This document shows, in pieces, positions 50,318-59,427 of a DNA stretch of 64,000 nt (position 1 is its first letter; each line of letters begins with the position of its first letter). The translations under genes were made by a program, and so were the position numbers. Origin of the DNA: Devosia litorisediminis (GTDB taxonomy: Bacteria > Pseudomonadota > Alphaproteobacteria > Rhizobiales > Devosiaceae); NCBI RefSeq assembly GCF_018334155.1, contig NZ_JAGXTP010000001.1:930001-994000 (forward strand), given 5' to 3'. Under the pieces are notes generated by a model. It ran no database searches and was not told the origin of the DNA. It saw only the letters and a program-made list of their open reading frames with translations.

Positions 50318-51736
50318 ATGTCGACAGCGGATATCGGCCTGATCGGCCTTGCTGTGATGGGCTCAAACCTGGCCCTCAACATCGCCGAAAAAGGCTACAC
50401 CATTGCTGTCCACAACCGGTCGTCCGGGCGCATTGACGAGTTCGTGGAAGAAGCCAAGGCGCAGGGACTGGATGGCAAGACTGTCCCCAAATACGATCTT
50501 GCGGAGTTCGTCCAGGCCGTGAAGAGCCCACGCTCGATCATCATCATGGTCAAGGCCGGCAAGCCAGTCGACGACATGATCGAGCAGTTGCTGCCGCATC
50601 TGGACAAGGGCGATGCGATCATCGAGTGCGGCAATTCACTCTTCACCGATACGCAGCGCCGCTTCGACTATCTCAAGCCCAAGGGCATTGGCTATCTCGG
50701 CGCAGGTGTGTCGGGTGGTGAAGAGGGTGCCCGTCACGGCCCATCCATCATGGTGGGTGGCTCCAAGGAACAGTGGCACAATGCCGAGGCGGTGTTGACG
50801 GCAATTGCCGCCAAATTCAATGGCGAGAGCTGTTGCGCCTATCTGGGCGAAGGCGGCGCGGGCCACTTCGTCAAGACCATCCATAACGGCATTGAATATG
50901 GCGATATGCAGATGATCGCTGAAGTCTATGGCGTGATGCGTGACGGTCTGGGCATGAGCCCGAGCGAATGCGCCGACGTGTTCAAGGAATGGAACAAGGG
51001 TCCGCTCAATTCCTACCTGATTGAAATCACTGGTCATGTGCTGGCGGCGGTCGATGGCGACACGGGCAAGCCACTGGTTGAGTTGATTCTCGACAAGGCT
51101 GGTCAGAAGGGTACTGGCGTGTGGTCGGCAATTGCCGCGCAGCAGATGGGCGTGCCGGCAACAGCCATCGAAGGCGCCGTCGCTGCCCGTTCGATATCCT
51201 CGCGCAAGGAAGAACGCGTCGCGGCTGAAGCCATTTATGGCAAACCGAACCGTGCCAAGACCGAAGTGACGCTGGCCGATCTCGAACAGGCTCTGCTGGC
51301 TGGCAAGATCGTTTCCTACGCACAGGGCTTCGCCGTTATCGCCAAGGCATCGGAAGAAAACGGCTGGGCCTTGCCACTGGCAACCATTGCCAAGATCTGG
51401 CGCGCCGGCTGCATCATCCGCTCGCGCTTCCTTGACCAGATGTCTGCTGCCTATGCCAAGGGTGGTAATGTCAATCTGCTGGTGGTGCCTGACTTCGTGT
51501 CGCTGATGAAGGATGCCCACCCATCGCTGCGCAAGGTTGTTGCAGCTGCTGCTGTTGGCGAATTTCCGATGATCTGCCTGTCGGCCGCGCTGAGCTATTT
51601 CGACAGCTATCGTCAGGCCCAGGGTACGGCGAACCTGATTCAGGGGCAGCGCGACTTCTTTGGCGCACATGGCTTTGAAATCGTTGGACGTGGTTCCGAT
51701 CTGCACGGAACCTGGCCATCAACGCTGGGCAAGTAA
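50318..51736 (+). CDS. gnd: 6-phosphogluconate dehydrogenase (decarboxylating)
   Basis: Oxidises 6-phosphogluconate to ribulose-5-phosphate and CO2 with NADP. 472 residues, the long dimeric form. Cofactor motif IGLAVMGSNLALNIAEKGYT at residue 7, GAGVSGGEEGARHGPSIMVG near 127, catalytic Lys in GHFVKTIHNGIEYGDMQM near 182. GAAGGA precedes ATG 50318; the frame upstream to 50243 is not similar. The 198-base divergent gap to the SDR gene must hold both promoters; I could not settle their boxes. Ends in a terminator. Confidence 0.97.
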   Translation: MSTADIGLIGLAVMGSNLALNIAEKGYTIAVHNRSSGRIDEFVEEAKAQGLDGKTVPKYDLAEFVQAVKSPRSIIIMVKAGKPVDDMIEQLLPHLDKGDAIIECGNSLFTDTQRRFDYLKPKGIGYLGAGVSGGEEGARHGPSIMVGGSKEQWHNAEAVLTAIAAKFNGESCCAYLGEGGAGHFVKTIHNGIEYGDMQMIAEVYGVMRDGLGMSPSECADVFKEWNKGPLNSYLIEITGHVLAAVDGDTGKPLVELILDKAGQKGTGVWSAIAAQQMGVPATAIEGAVAARSISSRKEERVAAEAIYGKPNRAKTEVTLADLEQALLAGKIVSYAQGFAVIAKASEENGWALPLATIAKIWRAGCIIRSRFLDQMSAAYAKGGNVNLLVVPDFVSLMKDAHPSLRKVVAAAAVGEFPMICLSAALSYFDSYRQAQGTANLIQGQRDFFGAHGFEIVGRGSDLHGTWPSTLGK

Positions 51737-51755
51737 GCCTCAGGGTGATTAAACG

Positions 51756-51786
51756 AAAGGCGCTGATCTCCGGGTCGGCGCCTTTT
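51756..51786 (+). terminator. Rho-independent terminator of gnd
   Basis: AAAGGCGC (51756-51763) pairs with GCGCCTTTT (51778-51786), with a longer inner stem through a G-rich loop. It ends just before the ClC gene. Confidence 0.75.
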
Positions 51787-51806
51787 GCATTTTGACTGGA
51801 ACGACC

Positions 51807-53117
51807 ATGGCGACCCGCAGCTTCAAACAGGCGCTCAATCTCCGTTGGCGTCGAATCTGGCTGCCGCGCTTGCGTCGTCGAGCGCTGTTTGTGGTGGGTG
51901 GCGTGTTCGTCGGGCTGGCGGCAGTCGCCATGGCCTTCATGGCTGACGGGGCGCAACACCTGTTCCGCATGGCGCAGCACCAGTGGCCCTATTTGCCGTT
52001 GCTGATAACGCCCGCCGGTTTCGCCCTTCTCGCATGGGTGACACAGCGCTATTTCAATGGTGCGCAGGGCAGCGGAATTCCGCAGGTAATAGCCGCGCGC
52101 CAGATGACGGATCTGAAGGCCAAGCAAAAGCTGGTTTCGCCCAAGCTGGCGGTCGCCAAGATGTTCCTGCTCAGCGCCGGGCTGCTGCTGGGGGCTTCGG
52201 CTGGCCGCGAGGGACCCACCGTGCAGGTTGGGGCATCCGTGATGTTCTGGTTGGGCCGGTTCGCGCCGCACCGGCAACCGGGCCTGCTTCTGGCGGGTGC
52301 TGCTGGCGGTGTGGCGGCAGCGTTCAATGCGCCATTGGCCGGGATTGTGTTCGGCATCGAAGAGATGAGCCGCTCGTTTGAGCTGCGGACCAGTGGACTG
52401 GTTCTGGGCACGGTGATCGTGGCCGGGCTGACGTCACTGGCTATACTGGGCGATTATACCTATTTTGGCCGGTCGGCCGTGACGCTGGAAATCGGGGCCC
52501 AGTGGATTGCTGTGCCCGTGGTCGGGCTGGTGTGCGGGCTGGCTGGCGGCGGTTTCAGCCGTGTGGTCATCGCGTTTGCAGTAGGCCTGCCCGGACGCGC
52601 CGGCCGTGTGATCAAGAAGCATCCGGTACTGTTTGCCGCCATTTGCGGCATGATCGTCGCTGTTGCGGGTGTGCTGACAGGCGGGGCTGCTTTCGGCACC
52701 AGTGCGGAAGAAGCCAAGGCTATTCTGGCAGGTGAAGACATCACGGGTCTGTTTGGACCGCTCAAGTTGATTGCTACCATTGCTACCGCCATCAGCGGTA
52801 TTCCGGGCGGTATCTTTTCGCCATCGCTGTCGATTGGCGCGGGGTTTGCCACCCTCTTGCAGGGTATGTTGCACATTCCGATCGGCGCCCTGGCAATCAT
52901 GTGCATGGCGGCCTATCTGGCAGCGGTGTTGCAGGCACCGATCACCGCTTTCGTGATTGTGACAGAAATGACCGGCAATCACGCGTTGATCTTTCCGGTC
53001 ATGATGTGCGCGGTGATCGCGTCATTTGTGTCCAAGAGCGTGTGCAAGGAGGGCATTTATCATGCCCTGGCGCATCAGATCCTGCGCAAGTCTCAGAGTG
53101 AACGGAACATCACGTAG
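51807..53117 (+). CDS. ClC-family chloride channel/transporter
   Basis: 436-residue membrane protein with the three ClC selectivity signatures: GSGIPQV near residue 92, GREGPTVQVGASVM near 133 and GGIFSPSLSIGAGFATLL near 333. The conserved E in GREGP is the external gating glutamate of Cl-/H+ exchangers. The N-terminus is basic. No CBS domains. ATG 51807 is used; a TTG 15 bases upstream overlaps the gnd terminator. It overlaps the convergent GNAT by 25 bases. Confidence 0.93.
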   Translation: MATRSFKQALNLRWRRIWLPRLRRRALFVVGGVFVGLAAVAMAFMADGAQHLFRMAQHQWPYLPLLITPAGFALLAWVTQRYFNGAQGSGIPQVIAARQMTDLKAKQKLVSPKLAVAKMFLLSAGLLLGASAGREGPTVQVGASVMFWLGRFAPHRQPGLLLAGAAGGVAAAFNAPLAGIVFGIEEMSRSFELRTSGLVLGTVIVAGLTSLAILGDYTYFGRSAVTLEIGAQWIAVPVVGLVCGLAGGGFSRVVIAFAVGLPGRAGRVIKKHPVLFAAICGMIVAVAGVLTGGAAFGTSAEEAKAILAGEDITGLFGPLKLIATIATAISGIPGGIFSPSLSIGAGFATLLQGMLHIPIGALAIMCMAAYLAAVLQAPITAFVIVTEMTGNHALIFPVMMCAVIASFVSKSVCKEGIYHALAHQILRKSQSERNIT

Positions 53118-53587
53118 CTGTCGACATAGCCATGCTCTGGGTGACGGAACGCATCGGGCAGGGTGCCGACGATCTCAAAGCCCAGCTTGCGCCAGAGCGC
53201 GATGGCGCCGGTATTGGTTGAGACCACGTGGTTGAACTGCATGGAGCGGAAGCCACGCTCGCGTGCGCGTTCCAGAGAGTGTTCGCACATGGCCCGGGCG
53301 ATGCCTTTGCCGCGCGCATTGTGAGCGGTCATGTAGCCGCAATTGGCAACGTGGTCACCGCCGCCCTGCTGATTGGCCATCAGATAATAGGTGCCCAGGA
53401 TATTGCCGTCGCATTCGGCCACGAAAACCTCGTGGGTCGGGCCCAGCCAATAGGCGAGAACGGCGGCGTCATCGAGATCGGAGCGGACAGCGTAGGTATC
53501 GCCAGCGGCCAGGGTCGGCGCGACGATATCGAGGATGGGATAGGTGTCGTCCTCAGTTGCGGGGCGAATCTGGATTGTTGTCATCAT
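53093..53587 (-). CDS. GNAT N-acetyltransferase
   Basis: 164-residue GNAT protein. N-terminal IQIRPATEDDTYPILDIVAP and the CoA loop TAHNARGKGIARAMCEHSLE near residue 98 are typical, followed by MQFNHVVSTNTGAIALWRKL. Substrate unknown. It starts inside the end of the MFS gene (35-base overlap); ATG 53587 is used, with 53584 and 53599 as alternatives. Weak ribosome site. Probably translated from the MFS transcript. Confidence 0.82.
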   Translation of the reverse strand: MMTTIQIRPATEDDTYPILDIVAPTLAAGDTYAVRSDLDDAAVLAYWLGPTHEVFVAECDGNILGTYYLMANQQGGGDHVANCGYMTAHNARGKGIARAMCEHSLERARERGFRSMQFNHVVSTNTGAIALWRKLGFEIVGTLPDAFRHPEHGYVDSYVMFRSL

Positions 53588-54899
53588 CTTCGTCTTCATC
53601 GATTGGCGGTACCCGGATCTGACCAGGCGGTGCCATATCCGGAACAAGCGGTTTGTTGGCGATCGAGGGGCGGTGGCCCAGCTCGAAACGCCATGCGGCA
53701 AATGCGAAGATCGCCAGAGCCACAACGACGCAGATCGCTGCCGCAAGGAAAGGCGCGCCGGGATAGTAGTTGGCGGCGGTCGGGCTACTGGTGAAATAGG
53801 AGAAAATCTGAGTAGCGGCGAGCGGGCCAATAATGGTGGCCAGCGAATTGGCGGCGTTGACCGCGCCCTGCAGTTCCCCCTGCGCATTGTCGGGGACCTG
53901 ACGCGATAGAATGCCGTTGATGGCAGGCGGAGCCAGACCGCTGATCGCGCCGATCATGATGAAGACGTAGAGGTAGAAGACCTCGTCCGTGAAGGCGACG
54001 CCTGCAAAGGCTACGGCGGCAGCCAGCAGGCCCAGCATGGCCACGGGTGGTTCGCCCATGCGTTTGACCATGGGCCCGACCAGAACAGCCTGGCTGATGG
54101 CAAAGCCGATACCGAAGGCACCCAGCGCGCGGCCAATATTGGATGAGGTGAACTGGAACACCTCAACTGTGAAATAGCTGAACACGGTCGGCAGCGCCTG
54201 CGCGGCCAGCGAAAAGGCGAACAGCACGCCCAGCAGCCAGACGACCAGCGGATACTGGCGCAGGGCGATGATGGCACCGAATGGGTTGGCGCGCCGGATA
54301 TCGAACTTGCGGCGCGAATGCTTGGGCAGGCTTTCGGGCAGGACCAGCAGGCCAAACAGGAAGTTGGCGAAGGCAAGGCCGGCGGCGGCCATGAACGGCA
54401 CGCGTGGGCCGATTTCGCCCAGCTCGCCACCAATCACGGGGCCGATGATAAACCCCAGGCCGAAAGCGGCGCCGATCAGTCCAAACCGATGGGTCCGCTT
54501 ATGGGGTGGGGTGATGTCGGCCATATAGGCTGTGGCCGTGGCGACGGCGGCGCCGGCGATACCCGCGATAATCCGACCCACAAATAGATACCAGACGACC
54601 GGTGCGATCGACATCATGGCATAGTCAAAGGTCAGGCCGAGCAGGGATGCCAAGAGGACCGGGCGGCGCCCGAAGCGATCAGACAGATTGCCCAAGACTG
54701 GCGAAAAGACGAACTGCATGAAGGCATAGGCGAAGATGAGATAGCCGCCGATGACCGCGGCATTGGCGACGCTGCCGCCGGTCAGTTCTTCCAGTAGTTC
54801 AGGCAGTACCGGCACAATGATGCCAACACCGATCATATCAAGCAGGATCGTCACCAGGATGCAGGCGAGAGTCAGGCGTGAGCGGGTCGCAGCTTGCAT
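53553..54899 (-). CDS. Tet-type MFS drug efflux transporter
   Basis: 448-residue, twelve-helix protein of the TCR/Tet branch. Helix 1 GVGIIVPVLPELLEELTGG, motif A LGNLSDRFGRRPVLLASLLG and antiporter motif C GAAFGLGFIIGPVIGGELGE are all present. The C-terminal tail is strongly acidic (a run of Asp/Glu near residue 435). Resemblance to TetA is family-level and does not show resistance. It is followed by a GNAT gene in the same transcript; upstream gap is 125 bases. Confidence 0.9.
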   Translation of the reverse strand: MQAATRSRLTLACILVTILLDMIGVGIIVPVLPELLEELTGGSVANAAVIGGYLIFAYAFMQFVFSPVLGNLSDRFGRRPVLLASLLGLTFDYAMMSIAPVVWYLFVGRIIAGIAGAAVATATAYMADITPPHKRTHRFGLIGAAFGLGFIIGPVIGGELGEIGPRVPFMAAAGLAFANFLFGLLVLPESLPKHSRRKFDIRRANPFGAIIALRQYPLVVWLLGVLFAFSLAAQALPTVFSYFTVEVFQFTSSNIGRALGAFGIGFAISQAVLVGPMVKRMGEPPVAMLGLLAAAVAFAGVAFTDEVFYLYVFIMIGAISGLAPPAINGILSRQVPDNAQGELQGAVNAANSLATIIGPLAATQIFSYFTSSPTAANYYPGAPFLAAAICVVVALAIFAFAAWRFELGHRPSIANKPLVPDMAPPGQIRVPPIDEDEDDDNNPDSPRN

Positions 54900-55024
54900 A
54901 CTTGGGCGCTTACTTGTGAAATCCGGGAGGGCCAGTGGGTGTGTCGCGCAGTTGACACAGCCGGTGCGACCAAAGCAAGGCCGAAGGGCGCAGGGTATCG
55001 ATTGTGAGGGCGCGCGGCGCTCAC

Positions 55025-56254
55025 TTATTGAGTCGTTTCAGGCCCTTGCGGTGCGGCGTTGACAAGGTGATTCACTTCGATTTTTGGATCGGCATCATGA
55101 CCATACAGCCAAGCCAGTCGGCGCAGATGGCCGTGGCTGCCCTGCGCAGCAATCACCAGATCGCGTGCCATGCTCAATGGCCAAGGCATGTGGAAAATCC
55201 GGCCATTGGTCGTGCTGGCGGCCGAGACACGAGATACGCGCGGCTGGCGAATGGCTTGATAGCGCGCGAAGGCTTCTTCGGCGCTGGGTTGGCTGATCAG
55301 TAGGGGAGCCAGAACTGCGGCGTCTTCAATGCCCATTGCTGCGCCCTGTGCCTGAAAAGGCACCATGGCATGGGCGGCGTCGCCGATCAGGCCGATATTG
55401 CCTTCATACCAGTGGGGAGCGTCGACAGTGTAGAGCGGCCAAGGTGTCCAAGTCTCGCCAGCGGCTTTGACGATGGTGGCTATATGGCGGCTGTCGACAT
55501 TTGTCAGCGGCAGTGGTGTCGCCTTGGTTGGTATGCGTGGCACTCTGGCAAAAAGGGCGACATTGACCTGTCTGCGGTGCGGCAACGGGTAGCAGACCAT
55601 GTGGTAACCCGGGCCGAACAGAACCGAGACGCGATCGAGCGCCAGTTCATCGGCAACCGAATCGAAAGGCAACAGGGTCCGCCAGGCGACTCGCTTGCGG
55701 TCCTGCGCGTGAGGCCCGCCGAGCAGATCAAGGCGGGTTTGTGAGCGGACACCATCGGCGCCGATGAAAGCGTTGCCGCGACTGGTGCGGGTCTGCCCAT
55801 CCGCTTCGTCGATGGAAACCGTCACGCCGCGCGCGTGGGAAACCACGTCCCAGTTGCGCACGCCGAACAGGATATCGATATTGGCGAAGCGTCGGGTTGC
55901 CTTGTAGAGCGCATCCGCCAGATCAGCGCGATGCATGATCACATAGGGAGCGCCAAAACGCTCCTGCATGGTCTGACCGAGCGCCAGCGTGACCAAGGGC
56001 CGGTTTTTTCGATATGGGTAGATGTCGATGCCCGCAGGCTCGAGGCTGCGTTTGGCTATGGCCGCTTCCAAGCCGAGTTGGTCGAGAACCCTGCGGGCGT
56101 TTGGGCTGACCTGCAGCCCCGCGCCAAACTCGGAGATAACGGCATTGCGCTCGAGTACCACAACAGTGGCGCCAAATTTGGCCAAGGCCAAGGCCAGCGT
56201 CAGACCGCTAATGCCGGCGCCAGCAATGTAATAGGTCCTGCCTGTGCCCGGCAT
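55025..56254 (-). CDS. FAD-dependent aromatic monooxygenase (salicylate hydroxylase-like)
   Basis: 409-residue single-component flavoprotein of the PHBH fold. FAD motif YIAGAGISGLTLALALAKFG at residue 9, GADGVRSQTRLDLLGG near 164, and IGDAAHAMVPFQAQGAAMGI near 290. Similar enzymes hydroxylate salicylate, 3-hydroxybenzoate or ubiquinone precursors; substrate not determined. It is 12 bases after a zinc-finger gene and shares its transcript. Confidence 0.88.
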   Translation of the reverse strand: MPGTGRTYYIAGAGISGLTLALALAKFGATVVVLERNAVISEFGAGLQVSPNARRVLDQLGLEAAIAKRSLEPAGIDIYPYRKNRPLVTLALGQTMQERFGAPYVIMHRADLADALYKATRRFANIDILFGVRNWDVVSHARGVTVSIDEADGQTRTSRGNAFIGADGVRSQTRLDLLGGPHAQDRKRVAWRTLLPFDSVADELALDRVSVLFGPGYHMVCYPLPHRRQVNVALFARVPRIPTKATPLPLTNVDSRHIATIVKAAGETWTPWPLYTVDAPHWYEGNIGLIGDAAHAMVPFQAQGAAMGIEDAAVLAPLLISQPSAEEAFARYQAIRQPRVSRVSAASTTNGRIFHMPWPLSMARDLVIAAQGSHGHLRRLAWLYGHDADPKIEVNHLVNAAPQGPETTQ

Positions 56255-56266
56255 TTGCGCGCCGAC

Positions 56267-56512
56267 TTAGGCGGCGTCGGCCTGATAGACAGCCGAAAGC
56301 GGGTTCGAGGTACCTTCGTCCAGACGCGAATTGAACACGTAGTGGGTCGAGCAATATGGGCAGACGATCTCGCTGTCCTTGCCCATATCGAGATAGATAT
56401 GAGGATGGTCAAACGGGGGCAGGGCGCCAATGCACTGGAATTCCTTGGACCCGACCTCGATCTGACGAAGACCTTCGGTATTGTGGAAGTGAGGCGTTGT
56501 GCCGTGTGCCAT
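56267..56512 (-). CDS. CHCC-type zinc-finger protein (NDUFS6-like)
   Basis: 81-residue protein with Cys27, His36, Cys51 and Cys54 (KEFQCIGALPPFDHPHIYLD and EIVCPYCSTHYVF). This is the zf-CHCC pattern shared with the 13-kDa subunit of mitochondrial complex I. Bacterial stand-alone versions have no proven role; they often sit beside a flavin monooxygenase gene, as here. An imperfect dyad is in the divergent gap upstream. Confidence 0.9.
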   Translation of the reverse strand: MAHGTTPHFHNTEGLRQIEVGSKEFQCIGALPPFDHPHIYLDMGKDSEIVCPYCSTHYVFNSRLDEGTSNPLSAVYQADAA

Positions 56513-56554
56513 CGAAAAGAACCCGGTGCGATGATTTGATTTGGCCGGACCTTA

Positions 56555-56586
56555 GTCCAAGCCTTGGGGCAAGGGAAGGCTCGGAC
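56555..56586. promoter_or_regulatory. Imperfect dyad between divergent genes
   Basis: GTCCAAGCCTT (56555-56565) and AAGGCTCGGAC (56576-56586) pair in ten of eleven positions with a ten-base loop. Since both flanking genes point away, it is more likely an operator or leader hairpin than a terminator. A second, smaller repeat GCGAAC/GTTCGC lies at 56622-56644. Confidence 0.35.
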
Positions 56587-56667
56587 AAACCAATCAGCTA
56601 TTGATTTAGTGCTTCATTCCCGCGAACAGACCCTAACGGTTCGCACGCGCAGCATCTGGTGAGAAAC

Positions 56668-57438
56668 ATGCCCACTTTCCAATCCGACGGCCTGACCCTG
56701 AATTACGAGATTGTCGGCGAGGGCCCGCCCGTGCTGTGCATTCACGGATTTGCCTCGAGCGGGCAGGTTAACTGGGTCGATGTCGGCTGGGTCGAGACGC
56801 TCGTTGGCGCGGGATATTCGGCCATCACGCTGGACAATCGTGGCCACGGCAAGTCTGACAAGCCGCATGATCCCGAGCGCTATCATCCGCAGGATATGGC
56901 CCGCGATGCGGTGGCGCTGCTGGATCATCTCGACCTCAAGCAGGCCGCAGTGCTCGGCTACTCAATGGGCGCCCGCATCGCGGCATTCATGGCCTTTGAG
57001 CACGAGGAGCGCGTCGCGTGTGTCATCTTCGGTGGCATGGGGATGAACCTGATCAATGGTCTCAGCGACGGAAATGACATCATTGCCGGTCTGCGGGCGC
57101 CGTCACTGGAGGCGCTGACACACCCGACCGCGCGGCAGTTCAGGATCTTCGCCGATCATACCAAATCGGACCGTGAAGCCCTTGCTGCATGCATGGAAAC
57201 CTCCCGCGCACCGATGGCGCGTGCCGATGTCCGGCGCATCAATGTGCCGGCCCTGGTGGCTGTGGGCGAAACGGACGCCATGGCCGGGCCGCCAGAGCCA
57301 CTGGCAAAGTTGATGCCTCAGGGCGAGGCCTTTGTGATTCCCAAGCGCGATCACATGCGCGCCACCGGGGACAAGGCGTTCAAGGCAGCGGGACTGGCAT
57401 TTTTGAGCAGAACGTTCCCCTCGAACAGCCATTCGTGA
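56668..57438 (+). CDS. Alpha/beta hydrolase
   Basis: 256-residue alpha/beta hydrolase. Oxyanion region LCIHGFASSGQVNWVDVGWV near residue 26, TLDNRGHGKSDKPHD near 55, nucleophile in AVLGYSMGARIAAFMA near 95, Asp in GETDAMAGPPEPLAK, and His in PKRDHMRATGD near 230. Carboxylesterase or lipase-like; substrate unknown. ATG 56668 follows GGTGAG; GTG 56659 is an alternative. cysE follows 79 bases later. Confidence 0.88.
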   Translation: MPTFQSDGLTLNYEIVGEGPPVLCIHGFASSGQVNWVDVGWVETLVGAGYSAITLDNRGHGKSDKPHDPERYHPQDMARDAVALLDHLDLKQAAVLGYSMGARIAAFMAFEHEERVACVIFGGMGMNLINGLSDGNDIIAGLRAPSLEALTHPTARQFRIFADHTKSDREALAACMETSRAPMARADVRRINVPALVAVGETDAMAGPPEPLAKLMPQGEAFVIPKRDHMRATGDKAFKAAGLAFLSRTFPSNSHS

Positions 57439-57517
57439 ACCAAATGGTGTGCCCGGGCTTTGTCTTGCAGGACGAATTGGCCTATATCGGTGCCAGACGA
57501 TAAAGCGGAGCCCCGCC

Positions 57518-58357
57518 ATGACAACCAGCGCCAAGACAGCAGCCAAAGCTCGAGCAGCGATCAAATCGGTCGATCCGGTGTGGGAGGCTGTGCGGGCAGG
57601 GGCGCGGCAGATTGTTGAAGCCGAGCCGTCACTGGCTAGTCTGGCGGTTTCGGCTGTGCTCAACCACGAGACTTTTGAGCAGGCGCTGGCGCACCGTCTG
57701 GCGGCGCGCCTTGATCATGAAGACGTTTCCTCGGATCTGATCCGACAGGCCTTTGCCGAGATCCTGCAGGATTTCCCTGAGATCGCCGCCAATGCGCGCG
57801 CAGACCTGGCGGCAACGCTGGAGCGTGATCCGGCCTGCCATCGTGCGATCGAGCCCTTGTTGTTCTTCAAGGGTTATCAGGCCATTCAGACACATCGCTT
57901 TGCCCATGCGATGTACAAGGCCGGACGACGCGATTTCGCGCTCTACCTACAAAGCCGTTCAAGCCAGGTCTTCCAGGTCGACATCAACCCGGCCGTGGTG
58001 ATCGGCAAGGGGATCATGCTCGATCATGGTACCGGTCTGGTGATTGGCGAAACCGCAGTGGTTGGCGACAATGTATCGATCCTTCAGGGCGTTACCCTGG
58101 GCGGTACGGGCAAGTCCGATCAGGATCGTCACCCCAAGATCGGCAATGGTGTGCTGATTGGCGCGGGCGCCAAGGTGCTGGGTAATATCAAGATCGGGGA
58201 CTGCTCGCGGGTAGGCGCTGGTTCGGTAGTGCTCAAGGAAGTGCCGCCACGGGTGACTGTCGCCGGTGTGCCTGCCAAGGTTATCGGCACCGCCGGATGC
58301 GCCCAGCCAGCGCTGGTGATGGACCAGATGGTGCTCGTGCACGACGCTGGCAGCTAG
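57518..58357 (+). CDS. cysE: Serine O-acetyltransferase
   Basis: Makes O-acetylserine from serine and acetyl-CoA, the first committed step of cysteine synthesis. 279 residues. The N-terminal helical region (SVDPVWEAVRAGARQIVEAE) precedes the left-handed beta helix: VDINPAVVIGKGIMLDHGTG near 152, GETAVVGDNVSILQGVTLGG and IGDCSRVGAGSVVLKEVPPR. GGAG lies seven bases before the ATG. In operon-like position after the hydrolase. The C-terminal tail is long and hydrophobic instead of ending in the Ile that binds CysK. Confidence 0.95.
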   Translation: MTTSAKTAAKARAAIKSVDPVWEAVRAGARQIVEAEPSLASLAVSAVLNHETFEQALAHRLAARLDHEDVSSDLIRQAFAEILQDFPEIAANARADLAATLERDPACHRAIEPLLFFKGYQAIQTHRFAHAMYKAGRRDFALYLQSRSSQVFQVDINPAVVIGKGIMLDHGTGLVIGETAVVGDNVSILQGVTLGGTGKSDQDRHPKIGNGVLIGAGAKVLGNIKIGDCSRVGAGSVVLKEVPPRVTVAGVPAKVIGTAGCAQPALVMDQMVLVHDAGS

Positions 58358-58379
58358 CGCTGCAAGGCGGCGCTGGCAG

Positions 58380-58407
58380 TTGTCACCGCTAAAATGCCAT
58401 TTATGAG
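58380..58407 (+). promoter_or_regulatory. Possible promoter of the DUF3126 gene
   Basis: TTGTCA (58380-58385) and TATGAG (58402-58407) are 16 bases apart, about 65 bases before the GTG start. Confidence 0.35.
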
Positions 58408-58471
58408 GGGTTGTATGCAGGGCGTTGGTGACTAGATTGCCGGCTCAACCCAAACCAGCAGGACATCGACA

Positions 58472-58690
58472 GTGAACCAACCCGAGATCATCAAGCTGCA
58501 GAAGTTCCTGCAGGTGAAGTTCAACAATCCCAATATTGATGTGCGGCCCCGCCCCAAGCTCAACGACTCGGTTGAGGTCTATATCGGCGAGGAATCGGTG
58601 GGATTGATTCACCTGGACGACGAAGACGGGGACAAGTCCTACATCTTCAACATGTCGATCCTGGATATTGATCTGGACGATATCGAATAG
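58472..58690 (+). CDS. DUF3126 family protein
   Basis: 72-residue acidic protein of the alphaproteobacterial DUF3126 family (IIKLQKFLQVKFNNPNIDVR, then VEVYIGEESVGLIHLDDEDG, ending in an Asp-rich stretch). No function is known. Start is GTG 58472, preceded by CAGGACA. It converges on the next gene with three bases between stops. Confidence 0.88.
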   Translation: MNQPEIIKLQKFLQVKFNNPNIDVRPRPKLNDSVEVYIGEESVGLIHLDDEDGDKSYIFNMSILDIDLDDIE

Positions 58691-58693
58691 CGA

Positions 58694-59368
58694 TCAATAT
58701 GCGCCGATGGTTGTGAGCCAGCGCTCGATCTCGGCATCAAACTGGCGCCACGATTGCAAAACCGTGGCGTCAAACGCGTAAATGGCGGCCATGCCGCTGG
58801 GCAGATAGACGGTGCGCACACATTGCTGCGTGCCCTCTGCCGCCACAGCCTCAAGACATTTTGCCACGAACGGGTTGGGTGAGATGGCGTCATACCAGAC
58901 GCTCTCGCCGGAAAAGCCATTGCTGTCTTGCATGGGCTTGCCCACCAGTCCGGGCACGCCAGTCAGCGTCTCATCGGTAAATTGATGCAAATACACGCCG
59001 TCGAGCAGGCTGGCGCTGGTGCGCGCCCGGCTGCGTGGCAGCAGGGTCACGTCCACGGGCATGGCCGCGCCATCGTTGCCGGTGAGCATGACGCGCAAAT
59101 CAATCTGATTGGTGAAGCCGCTGCGGATCTGCTCCCCGAAGCGGAACCACGCTGTGGGAATAGCCAGTTCGCGACCGGATATGGTCTGGGTGATGGTGTT
59201 GCCGTCGCTAAGGCTTGGAACGTGGGGGCGTGTTGATCGGCTCAATTCATCGATCAGATAGGCCATGCCCACGGCGATCAGCAGCACCAGAACGGCGATG
59301 CCAGCCATGTTGTAGGCCAAGCCGTGTGGGGCGTGAGCTTGAGGCGCTGGGGCGTGTGGAGAACTCAT
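58694..59368 (-). CDS. Single-pass membrane protein of unknown function
   Basis: 224-residue protein: a Pro/Ala/His-rich start, one membrane helix (GIAVLVLLIAVGMAYLIDEL, about residues 23-42), then a periplasmic domain of about 180 residues with cysteines in AKCLEAVAAEGTQQC. The domain seems beta-rich. No family recognised. ATG 59368 is used; the longer frame crosses into the divergent gap that holds a CtrA box. Confidence 0.7.
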   Translation of the reverse strand: MSSPHAPAPQAHAPHGLAYNMAGIAVLVLLIAVGMAYLIDELSRSTRPHVPSLSDGNTITQTISGRELAIPTAWFRFGEQIRSGFTNQIDLRVMLTGNDGAAMPVDVTLLPRSRARTSASLLDGVYLHQFTDETLTGVPGLVGKPMQDSNGFSGESVWYDAISPNPFVAKCLEAVAAEGTQQCVRTVYLPSGMAAIYAFDATVLQSWRQFDAEIERWLTTIGAY

Positions 59369-59427
59369 TACCAGCGTTAACCAGATTCGGTGTGGAGAGG
59401 TGACAGACGATTGGGCGGTCAATATGC

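Noticed and set aside
53553..54899. Tetracycline resistance gene
   Set aside because: Only family-level similarity to Tet exporters is visible; no TetR repressor or mobile element is adjacent, so resistance is not claimed.
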